From NCBI GenBank assembly GCA_964643355.1, contig CAZXPW010000017.1, positions 1-64,000 on the forward strand: a DNA stretch of 64,000 nt, read 5' to 3'. This DNA comes from FEN-1350 sp964643355. GTDB lineage: Bacteria; Planctomycetota; Phycisphaerae; Sedimentisphaerales; Anaerohalosphaeraceae. Position 1 is the first letter of the stretch. Every line of letters begins with the position of its first letter. Made by a program: the position numbers and the translations under genes. Positions 34,360 through 43,192 of this stretch are shown piece by piece. The notes beneath the pieces are model-generated. The model did no database searches and had not been told where the DNA came from. It was given only the letters and a program-made list of their open reading frames with translations.

Positions 34360-37300
34360 ACCGCTCGAAACAAATTCGTCTTCTCTGTGTTTGCGCCCCA
34401 GTCCTGATCTCGGCATCGATTGTCGTCGCGGCCAATCCGAATGCCTTCGCCCCGATCTGGCAGATCGGCCAGACCGACGGCGGCACCGCGGAGTTTGCCC
34501 TTGGACCTTCGGAGTACGGTCGATTCACGGTCGCCTTCCCGAACGATGTGAGTTTTGTCGTCGGCATCTCCGACCCCAAAGAGGATTTCAGCTATGTCCA
34601 ACCCGGCCCGGAGGATTCCTGGGCCGGCTCGAAATCCCATACGGTCACGATCCTGTTCGGCCTGGAGATTCCGGAATCAGCCCGGACTGTGCCCGCGGAT
34701 TTGTTCATCGATCTGGTCGATACCCACAGTTCCAACCCACCCAAGCTGATCATCCAGATCAATGAAAAGACCCTTGAACACCAGACCCCCAAGGGCGGTG
34801 GTGACGCTTCAGTCAACGGCAATGCCGCCGCGGGCCGGAGTCATCGGATCCGGATTCCGCTGGAGCCCGGAGTCGTTCACGGCGGTGACAATTCCCTAAC
34901 GATTACCAACGCGTCCGGAAGCTGGATTCTCTACGACAGCATTGCCCTGGTTGGTTCAACGGCGATCCGTTCAACGCTCCCAAGTCCCTCGACGCAGGTT
35001 CTCGGCGTGACACCCCGGCCGTGTCTGATACGAGACGGCGGTAAACTCGTTCAGCCGATCGACATCTCGCTGCGCCGGATCGGACCTAAGGCACAAGGCC
35101 GTTTGATCGTCAACGGCAACCCTGGAAACCCGCAGACAATCGCGACAGGTCTGGTCTCGTTGAAGGGGTTAGCACCGGAAGTCCAAAGTGAAACCCCGGC
35201 CAAAGTCCAGATCGAAATCGACGGCCAATTGATTACGGAATTGCAATTGACACTACAACCGGTCCGTAAATGGGAGTTTTACCTGATCCACCAGACGCAT
35301 CTCGACATCGGTTATACGCATGTCCAGACCGAGGTCGAGCGGATGCAATGGTCGTTCCTCGATCAGGCGATCGATCTGGGCAAAAAGACCCGTAACTATC
35401 CGGCCGACGCCCGCTTCTGCTGGCACCCGGAAGGTCTTTGGCCGATCGATAGTTATCTGAAAAATGCCACGCCGGAAAAGCGGCGGGCTTTTATCGACGC
35501 CGTCAAAGCCGGCTGGATTCATCTGGATGCCTTCTATGGCAATGAACTGACCGCGTTGTGCACCGGAGAGGAGCTTTTCGAACTCGTCGGTCTGGCCCGA
35601 CGACTGTCGCGGCAATACAACCTGACCATCGACTCGGCCATGATCACCGATGTCCCCGGCTATACCTGGGGCCTGATCCCTGCCATGGCTCAGAGTGGGG
35701 TTAAATATCTGTCCATCGGTCCCAACTTCGGCCATCGTATCGGTTACACGCTGAAGGATTGGGGAGACAAGCCCTTCTACTGGATGACGCCCGACGGCAA
35801 GGACAAGGTCTTGTGCTGGATGGCGGGTATGGGGTATTCGTGGTTCCACACGGGTTTGAATTACACGGAGATACAAAATAAACTAAAACCGGAGCGATTT
35901 TTCGACTATGCCCAGCGGCTGGACAAGTCCGGGTATCCGTACGACATGGTTCAGGTCCGCTACAACATCGGCTCGGACAACGGACCGCCCGATCCCGGCA
36001 TCGCCGACTTTGTCAAGAACTGGAACGAGAAATATGCATATCCTCGATTGGTATTGTCGTCTTCGTCGCGGATGTTCAAGGACTTCGAAAAGCGTTACGC
36101 CGATCGCATCCCGCAGGTCAAAGGCGACTTTACGCCTTACTGGGAAGACGGCGCCGCCTCGTCGGCGCAGGAAACGATCATCAACCGCGGCTCGGCCGAT
36201 CGTATGATCCAGGCCCAGGCCCTCTATGCGATGTTTTCGCCCGAGCGTTACAAATCCCAGCCGGTGTACGACGCCTGGCGCGAGATCCTGCTCTATGACG
36301 AACACACCTGGGGCGCTTACAACAGCATCAGCGAACCGCAGGCGGAGTTTGTCGCTCAGCAATGGAAGATTAAACAGGATTTCGCCCTCAACGGCGAAAA
36401 GCAATCACGACAATTGCTGCAACAGGCGATCTCGGAAAATGACAAGGGATTTTCGCAGATCGACGCGGCGCTGGTGATCAACCCGTGCAGTTGGCCGCGG
36501 ACGGATCTGGCAATCATCATGGTTCCGGAAGGCGAATATGCCGTCGAGGATTCCGCGGGCAAGACGATCCCTTCGCAAAAGCTGGCTACCGGCGCGCTGG
36601 CCTTCATCGCAGAGAATATCCCGCCGTTTTCGGCGAGCAAATACATCATCAAGAAATCGACAGGCCCCGCAGCCGAGTTCAAACCAATCGCCGAAGGCAA
36701 CCGGCTTTCCGATGGAACGATCTCAGTGACGATCGATCCCGCGACGGGCACGATCACCAGCTTCCGCGATTCCCGTTTTCCGGGCGATTTTGCCGACGCG
36801 TCGGCCGGATTAAACGAGTATCTGTATGTCAAAGGGCGAAATCCAAAAGAGCCGCTGCGAAACGGTCCCGTTACGATCCGGGTCCTGGAAAATGGACCGG
36901 TTGTCGGATCTGTGATGATCGAATCCGATGCGCCCGGATGTAACAAGCTGTCGCGCGCGGTGCGGATCATTCGCGGGCTGGGCCGGGTGGATATCCTCAA
37001 TCGACTCGACAAACAGGCGGTATATGAACCGGAAGGCGTGCACTTTGCGTTTCCGGTGAATATCCCCGGCGGTACGATGCGACTCGATATCCCGTGGGCG
37101 ATTGTCGATCCTCAGAGGGATCTGCTGTCCGGTTCCTGCAAAAACTATCTGACGATCCAGCGATGGGCGGATATCTCCGGGGACAAGGCGGGCCTGACAC
37201 TGGCCAGCCCGGATGCGCCGCTGGTGGAGATCGGTTCGATTACCACCGACGCGCCGACGGTCGGCTGGTTGCGCGATCTGCCGGCAACAACCAAACTGTA

Positions 37301-37730
37301 TTCCTATGTGATGAACAATTACTGGGAGACAAATTATAAGGCCGCCCAGGATGGCCCGACGGTTTTCCATTATTCACTGGCTCCGCACGGCGCATTCGAC
37401 GCGGCCTCGGCTTCGAGGTTCGGCGTCGCGCGATCGAGACCGCTACTCGTTGTGCCGTGCGAAACGACGACTGAGCCGGTGCCGTCGCTGCTGACGATTT
37501 ACAATCCGGCCGTGCTCGTCACGCTCCTCAAACCCGCCGACAACGGCAAGGGCTACTTCCTTCGCCTGTGGAACCCGACGAACATGCCGCAGCAAACAAC
37601 GATGGTATGGCCGGCGCTTCGAAAAACGCCGAAGGTCTTCTTCAGCAACCCGTTCGAGGACAAACTGAAGGCCTGTCCGAAATCCATCACGGTTGCCCCA
37701 ATGGAAATCGTCGCCCTGCGAGCCGAATAG
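34356..37730 (+). CDS. Glycoside hydrolase family 38 alpha-mannosidase
   Basis: A 1124-residue exported enzyme with a signal peptide (about 1-26, ending VVAA). After an N-terminal beta-rich, carbohydrate-binding-like region (30-300) comes the GH38 barrel: LIHQTHLDIGYTHVQTEVER with the zinc-binding His-x-Asp, WHPEGLWPIDSYLK, and AMITDVPGYTWGLIPAMAQ with the nucleophile Asp432. The C-terminal third is the GH38 beta domain. It cleaves alpha-mannosides retaining configuration, with Zn. The ATG overlaps the upstream gene's stop and has AAAGGAG before it. It may act with the GH106-like enzyme on rhamnose- or mannose-containing plant or algal glycans. Confidence 0.85.
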   Translation: MNRSKQIRLLCVCAPVLISASIVVAANPNAFAPIWQIGQTDGGTAEFALGPSEYGRFTVAFPNDVSFVVGISDPKEDFSYVQPGPEDSWAGSKSHTVTILFGLEIPESARTVPADLFIDLVDTHSSNPPKLIIQINEKTLEHQTPKGGGDASVNGNAAAGRSHRIRIPLEPGVVHGGDNSLTITNASGSWILYDSIALVGSTAIRSTLPSPSTQVLGVTPRPCLIRDGGKLVQPIDISLRRIGPKAQGRLIVNGNPGNPQTIATGLVSLKGLAPEVQSETPAKVQIEIDGQLITELQLTLQPVRKWEFYLIHQTHLDIGYTHVQTEVERMQWSFLDQAIDLGKKTRNYPADARFCWHPEGLWPIDSYLKNATPEKRRAFIDAVKAGWIHLDAFYGNELTALCTGEELFELVGLARRLSRQYNLTIDSAMITDVPGYTWGLIPAMAQSGVKYLSIGPNFGHRIGYTLKDWGDKPFYWMTPDGKDKVLCWMAGMGYSWFHTGLNYTEIQNKLKPERFFDYAQRLDKSGYPYDMVQVRYNIGSDNGPPDPGIADFVKNWNEKYAYPRLVLSSSSRMFKDFEKRYADRIPQVKGDFTPYWEDGAASSAQETIINRGSADRMIQAQALYAMFSPERYKSQPVYDAWREILLYDEHTWGAYNSISEPQAEFVAQQWKIKQDFALNGEKQSRQLLQQAISENDKGFSQIDAALVINPCSWPRTDLAIIMVPEGEYAVEDSAGKTIPSQKLATGALAFIAENIPPFSASKYIIKKSTGPAAEFKPIAEGNRLSDGTISVTIDPATGTITSFRDSRFPGDFADASAGLNEYLYVKGRNPKEPLRNGPVTIRVLENGPVVGSVMIESDAPGCNKLSRAVRIIRGLGRVDILNRLDKQAVYEPEGVHFAFPVNIPGGTMRLDIPWAIVDPQRDLLSGSCKNYLTIQRWADISGDKAGLTLASPDAPLVEIGSITTDAPTVGWLRDLPATTKLYSYVMNNYWETNYKAAQDGPTVFHYSLAPHGAFDAASASRFGVARSRPLLVVPCETTTEPVPSLLTIYNPAVLVTLLKPADNGKGYFLRLWNPTNMPQQTTMVWPALRKTPKVFFSNPFEDKLKACPKSITVAPMEIVALRAE

Positions 37731-37742
37731 AAAGGCGAAATT

Positions 37743-38975
37743 ATGACTCCACGACAGCGAGTTTTGACGGCCCTGAACCACCAGCAGCCCGATAAGGTCC
37801 CAATCGACTTTTCTGCCCACCGGTCCAGCGGGATCTCGGCGATCGCGTACGCCAAGCTTCGAAGGCATTTGAAGCTGCCCCAGCGGCCGATTCGCGTGTA
37901 CGACATGATCCAACAACTGGCGATCGTCGATCCGGATGTGCTCGACCGTTTCGGCGTCGATACGATCGAGATGGGTCGCGGCTTTCTGACCGACAACAAG
38001 GATTGGAAGGACTGGACTTTGCCCGACGGCATGCCCTGTCAGATTCCGTATTATGTCAATGTCCGTCGCGACGGCCCGCATTGGCTGATCTGTTCCGATT
38101 CGGGGATCCCGCTGGGGATCCAGAAGAAGGGCTGCCTGTATTTCGAACAGATTCATTTTCCGAGAATGGACCGGCCGTTTGCAGAAGATGACTTCGCAGA
38201 CCTTGAATCCTCGCTTGGATTGCACCAATGGAGCGTCGCCCATCCCGGCGCTCATCTGCCTCTGAATGACAAAGGACTCGCCGAGATGAGCCGACGAGCA
38301 AAACAACTCCGTGATTCCACGGATCGCGCGATTGTCGGCCTGTTTGGCGGAAATATGTTCGAAGTGCCGCAGATGCTCTACCGGATGGACAACTACCTGA
38401 TGTATATGGGATTATATCCGGATCAAACCTTGCGGCTTTCCGAAGCCCTGTGCGAAATTTACCTGGCCAATCTGGAAAAGTGGCTCGGAGCCGTCGGGCC
38501 GTATATCGATATCATTCTCTTCGGCGACGACCTCGGTTGCCAGACCGGCCCCCTGCTTTCGCCCGAGATGTACCGTCGATACTACAAGCCGTTTCACCAG
38601 CGGATGTGGAAACGAGCCAAAGAACTGGCGAATGTCAAAGTCATGCTCCATTGTTGCGGCGGGATCTATGAACTGCTTGACGATCTCATCGACGCAGGGC
38701 TGGATACCTTTAATCCCGTGCAGATATCCTGTGCGCACATGGACGCAGCGACGCTGAAATCGCGTTTTGGCGGCCGGATCGCCTTCTGGGGCGGCGGCTG
38801 CGACACACAGACGATATTGCCGGACGCGACGCCGGAACAGGTCGCCGAGCATGTGCGGAAGCAAGTGAGCATTTTGAATCCCGGCGGCGGATTTATCTTC
38901 CAACAGGTCCACAACATCCAAGCCGACATCCCACCGGAGAATATCGTCGCGATGTTCGACGCAATCCGCTCATAA
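37743..38975 (+). CDS. URO-D superfamily protein, MtaA-like (zinc methyltransferase type)
   Basis: A cytoplasmic 410-residue TIM-barrel protein of the uroporphyrinogen decarboxylase superfamily. It begins MTPRQRVLTALNHQQPDKVP, as in many MtaA/CmuA-like members. It is unlikely to be HemE because the segment VMLHCCGGIYELLDDLI with GGGCDTQTILP forms the H-x-C-x(n)-C zinc-binding signature (His303, Cys305, Cys353) of MtaA/MtbA-type methylcobalamin methyltransferases. It lies 12 nt after the mannosidase and is probably in the same operon. A role in demethylation of methylated sugars or methoxylated compounds is a hypothesis, not established. No corrinoid protein gene is adjacent. Confidence 0.8.
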   Translation: MTPRQRVLTALNHQQPDKVPIDFSAHRSSGISAIAYAKLRRHLKLPQRPIRVYDMIQQLAIVDPDVLDRFGVDTIEMGRGFLTDNKDWKDWTLPDGMPCQIPYYVNVRRDGPHWLICSDSGIPLGIQKKGCLYFEQIHFPRMDRPFAEDDFADLESSLGLHQWSVAHPGAHLPLNDKGLAEMSRRAKQLRDSTDRAIVGLFGGNMFEVPQMLYRMDNYLMYMGLYPDQTLRLSEALCEIYLANLEKWLGAVGPYIDIILFGDDLGCQTGPLLSPEMYRRYYKPFHQRMWKRAKELANVKVMLHCCGGIYELLDDLIDAGLDTFNPVQISCAHMDAATLKSRFGGRIAFWGGGCDTQTILPDATPEQVAEHVRKQVSILNPGGGFIFQQVHNIQADIPPENIVAMFDAIRS

Positions 38976-38998
38976 ACTATGACACCTTTTTTGGGGCC

Positions 38999-39027
38999 TT
39001 GACGAAAAGGGGGAGGGGAAGTATGCT
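38999..39027 (+). promoter_or_regulatory. Promoter of eno
   Basis: TTGACG (38999-39004), 17-nt spacer, TATGCT (39022-39027). The leader to the ATG at 39106 is about 72 nt. Confidence 0.65.
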
Positions 39028-39105
39028 TTTGCGGTTAGAAATCGTCGAAAACCGGCCGGATGGAGGTTGTTCTCATCGGCCCAAATAAAATAAGAAAGGA
39101 TTTTT

Positions 39106-40395
39106 ATGTTCAGAACGATCGTCGATGTGTCGGCACGGGAGATCCTGGATTCTCGGGGCAACCCGACCGTGGAAGTGGATGTGATGCTGGAAGACGGCTC
39201 GCTGGGCCGGGCGGCGGTTCCGTCGGGGGCCAGCACGGGCGCCCACGAGGCCTGCGAGCTTCGCGACCCCAAGACCAAACGATACATGGGCAAGGGCGTG
39301 CAGCAGGCCGTCAAAAATGTCAACGACAAGATCGCCCCAGAGGTCATGGGCTTTGACGCCACGGCGCAGGAAGACATCGACGCGATGATGATCGAACTGG
39401 ACGGAACGGCCAACAAAAGCAAGCTGGGCGCCAACGCCATCCTCGGCGTTTCGCTGGCGGTGGCGCGGGCCGCGGCCGAATCCGTCGGTCTGCCTCTGTA
39501 CCGGTATATCGGCGGCTGCACGGCCAACATCCTTCCGGTCCCGATGATGAACATCCTCAACGGCGGCAAGCACGCAGACAACACCGTCGATTTTCAGGAA
39601 TTCATGGTTATGCCCGTCGGCGCCGAGAATTTCCCCGAAGCCCTGCGGATGGGCGCCGAGGTTTTCCACACGCTCAAGGGCGTTCTGAAATCCAAGGGTT
39701 ATAACACCTCCGTCGGCGACGAAGGCGGATTCGCCCCCTCGTTGAAATCCAATGAAGAGGCCCTCGACGTGATCCTCGAGGCGATCAAGAAGGCCGGATA
39801 CAAGGCCGGCAAGGATATCTTCATCGCGCTGGATCCAGCGGCCAATGAACTGTGGGTCGAAGAGGACAAAAAGTACCGATTTTTCAAATCCGACCCGAAG
39901 AAAAAAGTGTCGTCCGATTTCATGGTCAAGTTCTGGTCCGACTGGATTGATCGTTATCCGATCATCAGTTTGGAGGACGGTCTGGCCGAAGACGACTGGT
40001 CCGGATGGACGAAATTAACCGCTGAGCTCGGCGGCAAATGCCAGATCGTCGGCGACGACCTGTTTGTCACCAACACCAAACGGCTGGCCGACGGCATCAA
40101 GAAGGGCTGCGCCAACTCGATCCTGATCAAGGTCAACCAGATCGGCACCCTGACCGAGACGATCGACGCGATCAACCTGGCCCGTCGCAACGGATATACG
40201 GCGGTCATCAGCCATCGCAGCGGCGAGACCGAAGACAGCGTCATCGCCGATCTGGCCGTGGCCACCGGAGTCGGCCAGATCAAGACCGGTTCGGCCTGCC
40301 GGACCGACCGCATCTGCAAGTACAACCAGTTGCTGCGGATCCATGAAGAACTCGGCGACTCGGCCCGTTTCGGCGGCGAGATCTTCAAATATTAA
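39106..40395 (+). CDS. eno: Enolase
   Basis: Interconverts 2-phosphoglycerate and PEP in glycolysis; also a common RNA-degradosome partner. The 429-residue sequence has AREILDSRGNPTVEVDV, GASTGAHEACELRD, LNGGKHADNTVDFQEFM, SLEDGLAEDDWSGW, and VISHRSGETEDS with the catalytic lysine region ILIKVNQIGTLTET. AAGGA is 5 nt before the ATG. Its own promoter and terminator make it monocistronic. PEP made here can be turned to pyruvate by PpdK (13.8 kb). Confidence 0.98.
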   Translation: MFRTIVDVSAREILDSRGNPTVEVDVMLEDGSLGRAAVPSGASTGAHEACELRDPKTKRYMGKGVQQAVKNVNDKIAPEVMGFDATAQEDIDAMMIELDGTANKSKLGANAILGVSLAVARAAAESVGLPLYRYIGGCTANILPVPMMNILNGGKHADNTVDFQEFMVMPVGAENFPEALRMGAEVFHTLKGVLKSKGYNTSVGDEGGFAPSLKSNEEALDVILEAIKKAGYKAGKDIFIALDPAANELWVEEDKKYRFFKSDPKKKVSSDFMVKFWSDWIDRYPIISLEDGLAEDDWSGWTKLTAELGGKCQIVGDDLFVTNTKRLADGIKKGCANSILIKVNQIGTLTETIDAINLARRNGYTAVISHRSGETEDSVIADLAVATGVGQIKTGSACRTDRICKYNQLLRIHEELGDSARFGGEIFKY

Positions 40396-40410
40396 TCGTC
40401 CGGACTGTTC

Positions 40411-40449
40411 CGGCAGGGGCGTATCGTGCGCCCCTGCCGTTTGTCTTGT
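40411..40449 (+). terminator. Intrinsic terminator of eno
   Basis: Perfect 11-bp stem CGGCAGGGGCG/CGCCCCTGCCG (40411-40421 with 40429-40439), 7-nt loop, then TTTGTCTTG. Confidence 0.82.
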
Positions 40450-40470
40450 CGCAAGTTCAAGGAAGAATCC

Positions 40471-40977
40471 ATGCAGAACTCCGCGACCTTGTTACGGTTT
40501 GTGTTGTTTTGCTTGTTCTTCACCATCGGGGCGTCGGCGATCGTGTTGTCGGTTCTGACCGATGAACTGGTCAACTATTATCGCAACCGCGACCTTCCCA
40601 ATCGTATCGAGGCCGACAATCAACGAATCCGTGATCTGTCCAGCCGGTACGACCAGCAGATCCAACAGATCCGTACAGACCCTTCGCTGCTCCAGCGACT
40701 GGAACGCATCACTTTTCGCACCACCCAGTCGGCCGGCGACAATACCATCGTTCCGGTGGCCTCGGACGAGCAACTGGCCGCCGCCCGCGAGGCCCTTCTG
40801 AAAAATCTGGAGTCAAGCGATCAACCTTCGCAGCTTCCGCACTGGCTTGTCCGCATGGCCGACGAGGTCAACGGCATCAAAAACCGGCTGATGTTGTTTC
40901 TGGCCGGAATGGGGTTGATTTTGGTAACCTTCATTTTCTTTGGTACCCCGCGATATATTCCCTACCCATCGGCCTGA
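40471..40977 (+). CDS. Small bitopic/two-TM protein with coiled coil, unknown function
   Basis: A 168-residue protein starting MQNSATLLRF, with a hydrophobic N-terminal helix (about 8-28), a charged coiled-coil-like middle (about 38-75) and a second hydrophobic helix near the C-terminus (about 141-158) followed by PRYIPYPSA. The layout suggests an anchored protein with most residues on one face of the membrane. AAGGAAG precedes the ATG at 40471; the frame upstream overlaps the eno terminator and is not used. Resemblance to FtsB/DivIC-type proteins is only architectural. No neighbour gives a role. Confidence 0.6.
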   Translation: MQNSATLLRFVLFCLFFTIGASAIVLSVLTDELVNYYRNRDLPNRIEADNQRIRDLSSRYDQQIQQIRTDPSLLQRLERITFRTTQSAGDNTIVPVASDEQLAAAREALLKNLESSDQPSQLPHWLVRMADEVNGIKNRLMLFLAGMGLILVTFIFFGTPRYIPYPSA

Positions 40978-41047
40978 ATAATCCCTACAGTCGGTATATG
41001 TACCGATATACAATGCGGTCATTCCAGATTTTTTGCCCTTAACAATC

Positions 41048-41076
41048 TTGATAATTTTTACTATTTTTGCTATCCT
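41048..41076 (+). promoter_or_regulatory. Promoter of the 652-aa secreted protein
   Basis: TTGATA (41048-41053), 17-nt spacer, TATCCT (41071-41076) in an AT-rich stretch. The start near 41083 would give a 39-nt leader with CGGAGG before the ATG. Confidence 0.6.
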
Positions 41077-41121
41077 CATCTCTGTCCACTAAAAACAATC
41101 AGTATTTTTCCGGAGGCGATT

Positions 41122-43080
41122 ATGAAAAGATTGGGAATGTTGTGCGCATGGTTTTTGCTTGCTCTTGCACCTTTTGTGGTCGCGGAAGACCCCGATTTTG
41201 GGAATGACAAGGCAACCGCCCAGACGATCGCGACAGATGGAACGCAGGTCTATGGCATTCTGGATTCTGGAGATGTGGATTTTTTCACCTTCGCCACGCC
41301 CGGCCAGACGATGTACCGAATCTGGATGACCAACCAGAACGCCAACTGGAAACTCATCACGGTTTATCAGGCCAATGAATTCGGCGATCTGATCCAGTTC
41401 GCCTATTGGTGGCAGAACGGCAATGGAAGTTCCAGAACCTTTTTTGTCGACGCCAATCGTCCCTGTTATATCCAGGTCAGTAACGACGGCGGCGGGTACT
41501 GGATATCGGTCGAGGCGATGGGAACCACCGCCAACGATTCCTATTCCAACCTTTGCAGTTCCCCGTCCACCATCGTCCCCAACGCCGAAGCGACCATCGG
41601 AACGCTGGATCACGGCAATCCTCTTGAATATGACACCGACTGGTTTGCGTTCCACACCGATGCGCTGCATATGTACCGGATTCAAATGACGCGACTGGAC
41701 AACTGCGATGTGCTCTTTGATCTCTACAATGCCGACTGTGGCTACCTCGTCGGCAGCACTTTGGACGCGACGGTCAGTTCCTGGTATGGCGAAGATTACA
41801 AGATCTATGTTCGCGGAAATGCCGGAGCCATCGGCAATTATTACACGCTGAAGGTGACGGATCTGGGCCTGTATCCCGACGACTCCGGTAACACCTTCGA
41901 TGTCGCCACGCCCATTCCCACTGACGGCACGCGGATCGACGGGGCGATTCAGTACAACAGCACCTATCGCAGCGACGAAGACTGGTACACCTTCACGCCG
42001 GACGCATTCGGTCTTTATCAGATCAAGATCACCAACTCCAACGGCAACTGGAAGCTGATTGAGCTCTACCAGGCCGACACTTTCGGCAACATTGGCCAGG
42101 TTCTCTACTGGTGGACCAACAACGACACGCAGGCCCGATGGGTCCACCTGGAATACGCCCGGCCCTGTTATATCCGGATCAGCTACGAAGGCGGAAGTTA
42201 CGCGTTTTCCGTGGAATCGTTTGGGATCATCGGACCGGACAGTTACTCCAACAGTTGCCAGGAGCCCAGTCCCATCGGCGTCAACGATCCGGCGATCGAG
42301 GGCACATTGGACCATACGGACCCGTATGATCAGGACTGGTTTGTCTTCCACACCGAGCCGCTCCATACTTATCGAATCCTGCTGGCCCGCGTGGATAACT
42401 GCAGCGCCGCATTCGAGGTGTATCCGGCCTCCTGCGGCGAGGTGGTGATCGGAAATACGACCGACGCCACGGTGACATCCTGGAAGGGCGAGGACTACAA
42501 GATCCGCGTCAATGGATCGGCCGGAAGTTACGGCAATTACTACACCCTGCAGGTAACGGACATCGCGACGAATGTGGACGAATTCCCCAACACCTGGCAG
42601 GAAGCGGCGACGATCCGCAAGGACGGCGTGTTTGTCGAAGCCAAGATCGACTACAACTCCACCTATGGAACCGACAAAGACTGGGTAACCTTTATTGCCG
42701 GCCGCGATGGACAATATGAATTCTCGCTGCACAATCTGGCCGGGGACTGGAAGCTGTTTTCCCTGTATTCCACCAATGAAATCGGCCAACCGGTTCCTCT
42801 TACCTACTTCTGGGTGAACAACAGTACCAATACGCAAACCTATTCGCTCAGCGCCGGCAGATATTATATTTTGATCGAGGGAACTTGCTGCGATTATCGA
42901 CTTCGCGTGTTGTCCCCCGAACCGCGCTGCGGCGACATCGATCATCCGTATCCGCTGGGCGATGTCTCCGGGCCTGCCGGCGAAAAGGATTGCGTGGTCA
43001 ATCTCCTCGACCTGGCCGCGATGGCCTCGACCTGGATGCAGTGCACCGATCCCAACCCCCCGTGCAACTTTAAGCCATAA
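41122..43080 (+). CDS. Secreted repeat protein (PPC-like modules) with dockerin-like tail
   Basis: A 652-residue exported protein with a signal peptide (about 1-21). Five alternating modules follow: type A (NANWKLITVYQANEFG, again at NGNWKLIELYQADTFG and AGDWKLFSLYSTNEIG) and type B (DTDWFAFHTDALHMYRIQMT and DQDWFVFHTEPLHTYRILLA), in the order A-B-A-B-A. The pattern DWxxFxxxxxxxYxxxxT resembles bacterial pre-peptidase C-terminal domains. The end (about 605-652) carries DCVVNLLDLAAMASTWM, a dockerin-like half-motif, and a Cys-rich tail. Function is likely binding, adhesion or scaffold attachment, not catalysis. A promoter precedes it and a strong terminator follows it. Confidence 0.75.
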   Translation: MKRLGMLCAWFLLALAPFVVAEDPDFGNDKATAQTIATDGTQVYGILDSGDVDFFTFATPGQTMYRIWMTNQNANWKLITVYQANEFGDLIQFAYWWQNGNGSSRTFFVDANRPCYIQVSNDGGGYWISVEAMGTTANDSYSNLCSSPSTIVPNAEATIGTLDHGNPLEYDTDWFAFHTDALHMYRIQMTRLDNCDVLFDLYNADCGYLVGSTLDATVSSWYGEDYKIYVRGNAGAIGNYYTLKVTDLGLYPDDSGNTFDVATPIPTDGTRIDGAIQYNSTYRSDEDWYTFTPDAFGLYQIKITNSNGNWKLIELYQADTFGNIGQVLYWWTNNDTQARWVHLEYARPCYIRISYEGGSYAFSVESFGIIGPDSYSNSCQEPSPIGVNDPAIEGTLDHTDPYDQDWFVFHTEPLHTYRILLARVDNCSAAFEVYPASCGEVVIGNTTDATVTSWKGEDYKIRVNGSAGSYGNYYTLQVTDIATNVDEFPNTWQEAATIRKDGVFVEAKIDYNSTYGTDKDWVTFIAGRDGQYEFSLHNLAGDWKLFSLYSTNEIGQPVPLTYFWVNNSTNTQTYSLSAGRYYILIEGTCCDYRLRVLSPEPRCGDIDHPYPLGDVSGPAGEKDCVVNLLDLAAMASTWMQCTDPNPPCNFKP

Positions 43081-43109
43081 ACCACAACAAGGATCCGCAC
43101 CATGAGAAC

Positions 43110-43142
43110 AACCTGCCGGAGCGATCCGGCAGGTTTTTTTTA
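43110..43142 (+). terminator. Strong intrinsic terminator
   Basis: Perfect 11-bp stem AACCTGCCGGA/TCCGGCAGGTT, 4-nt loop GCGA, followed by a run of Ts (43134-43142). It lies between convergent genes and mainly serves the plus-strand gene. Confidence 0.93.
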
Positions 43143-43192
43143 TCCATTGATCGGACTCAAGCAATCGGGGCGCAGGAGCCCTTTTCGAGCCG

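Noticed and set aside
37743..38975. Assignment of the URO-D protein as HemE
   Set aside because: Zinc-type H-x-C...C motif, greater length and operon context disagree with heme synthesis.
41089..43164. 691-codon minus-strand open frame antisense to the secreted repeat protein
   Set aside because: Its apparent repeats mirror those of the plus-strand gene, and it crosses the promoter and terminator of that gene.
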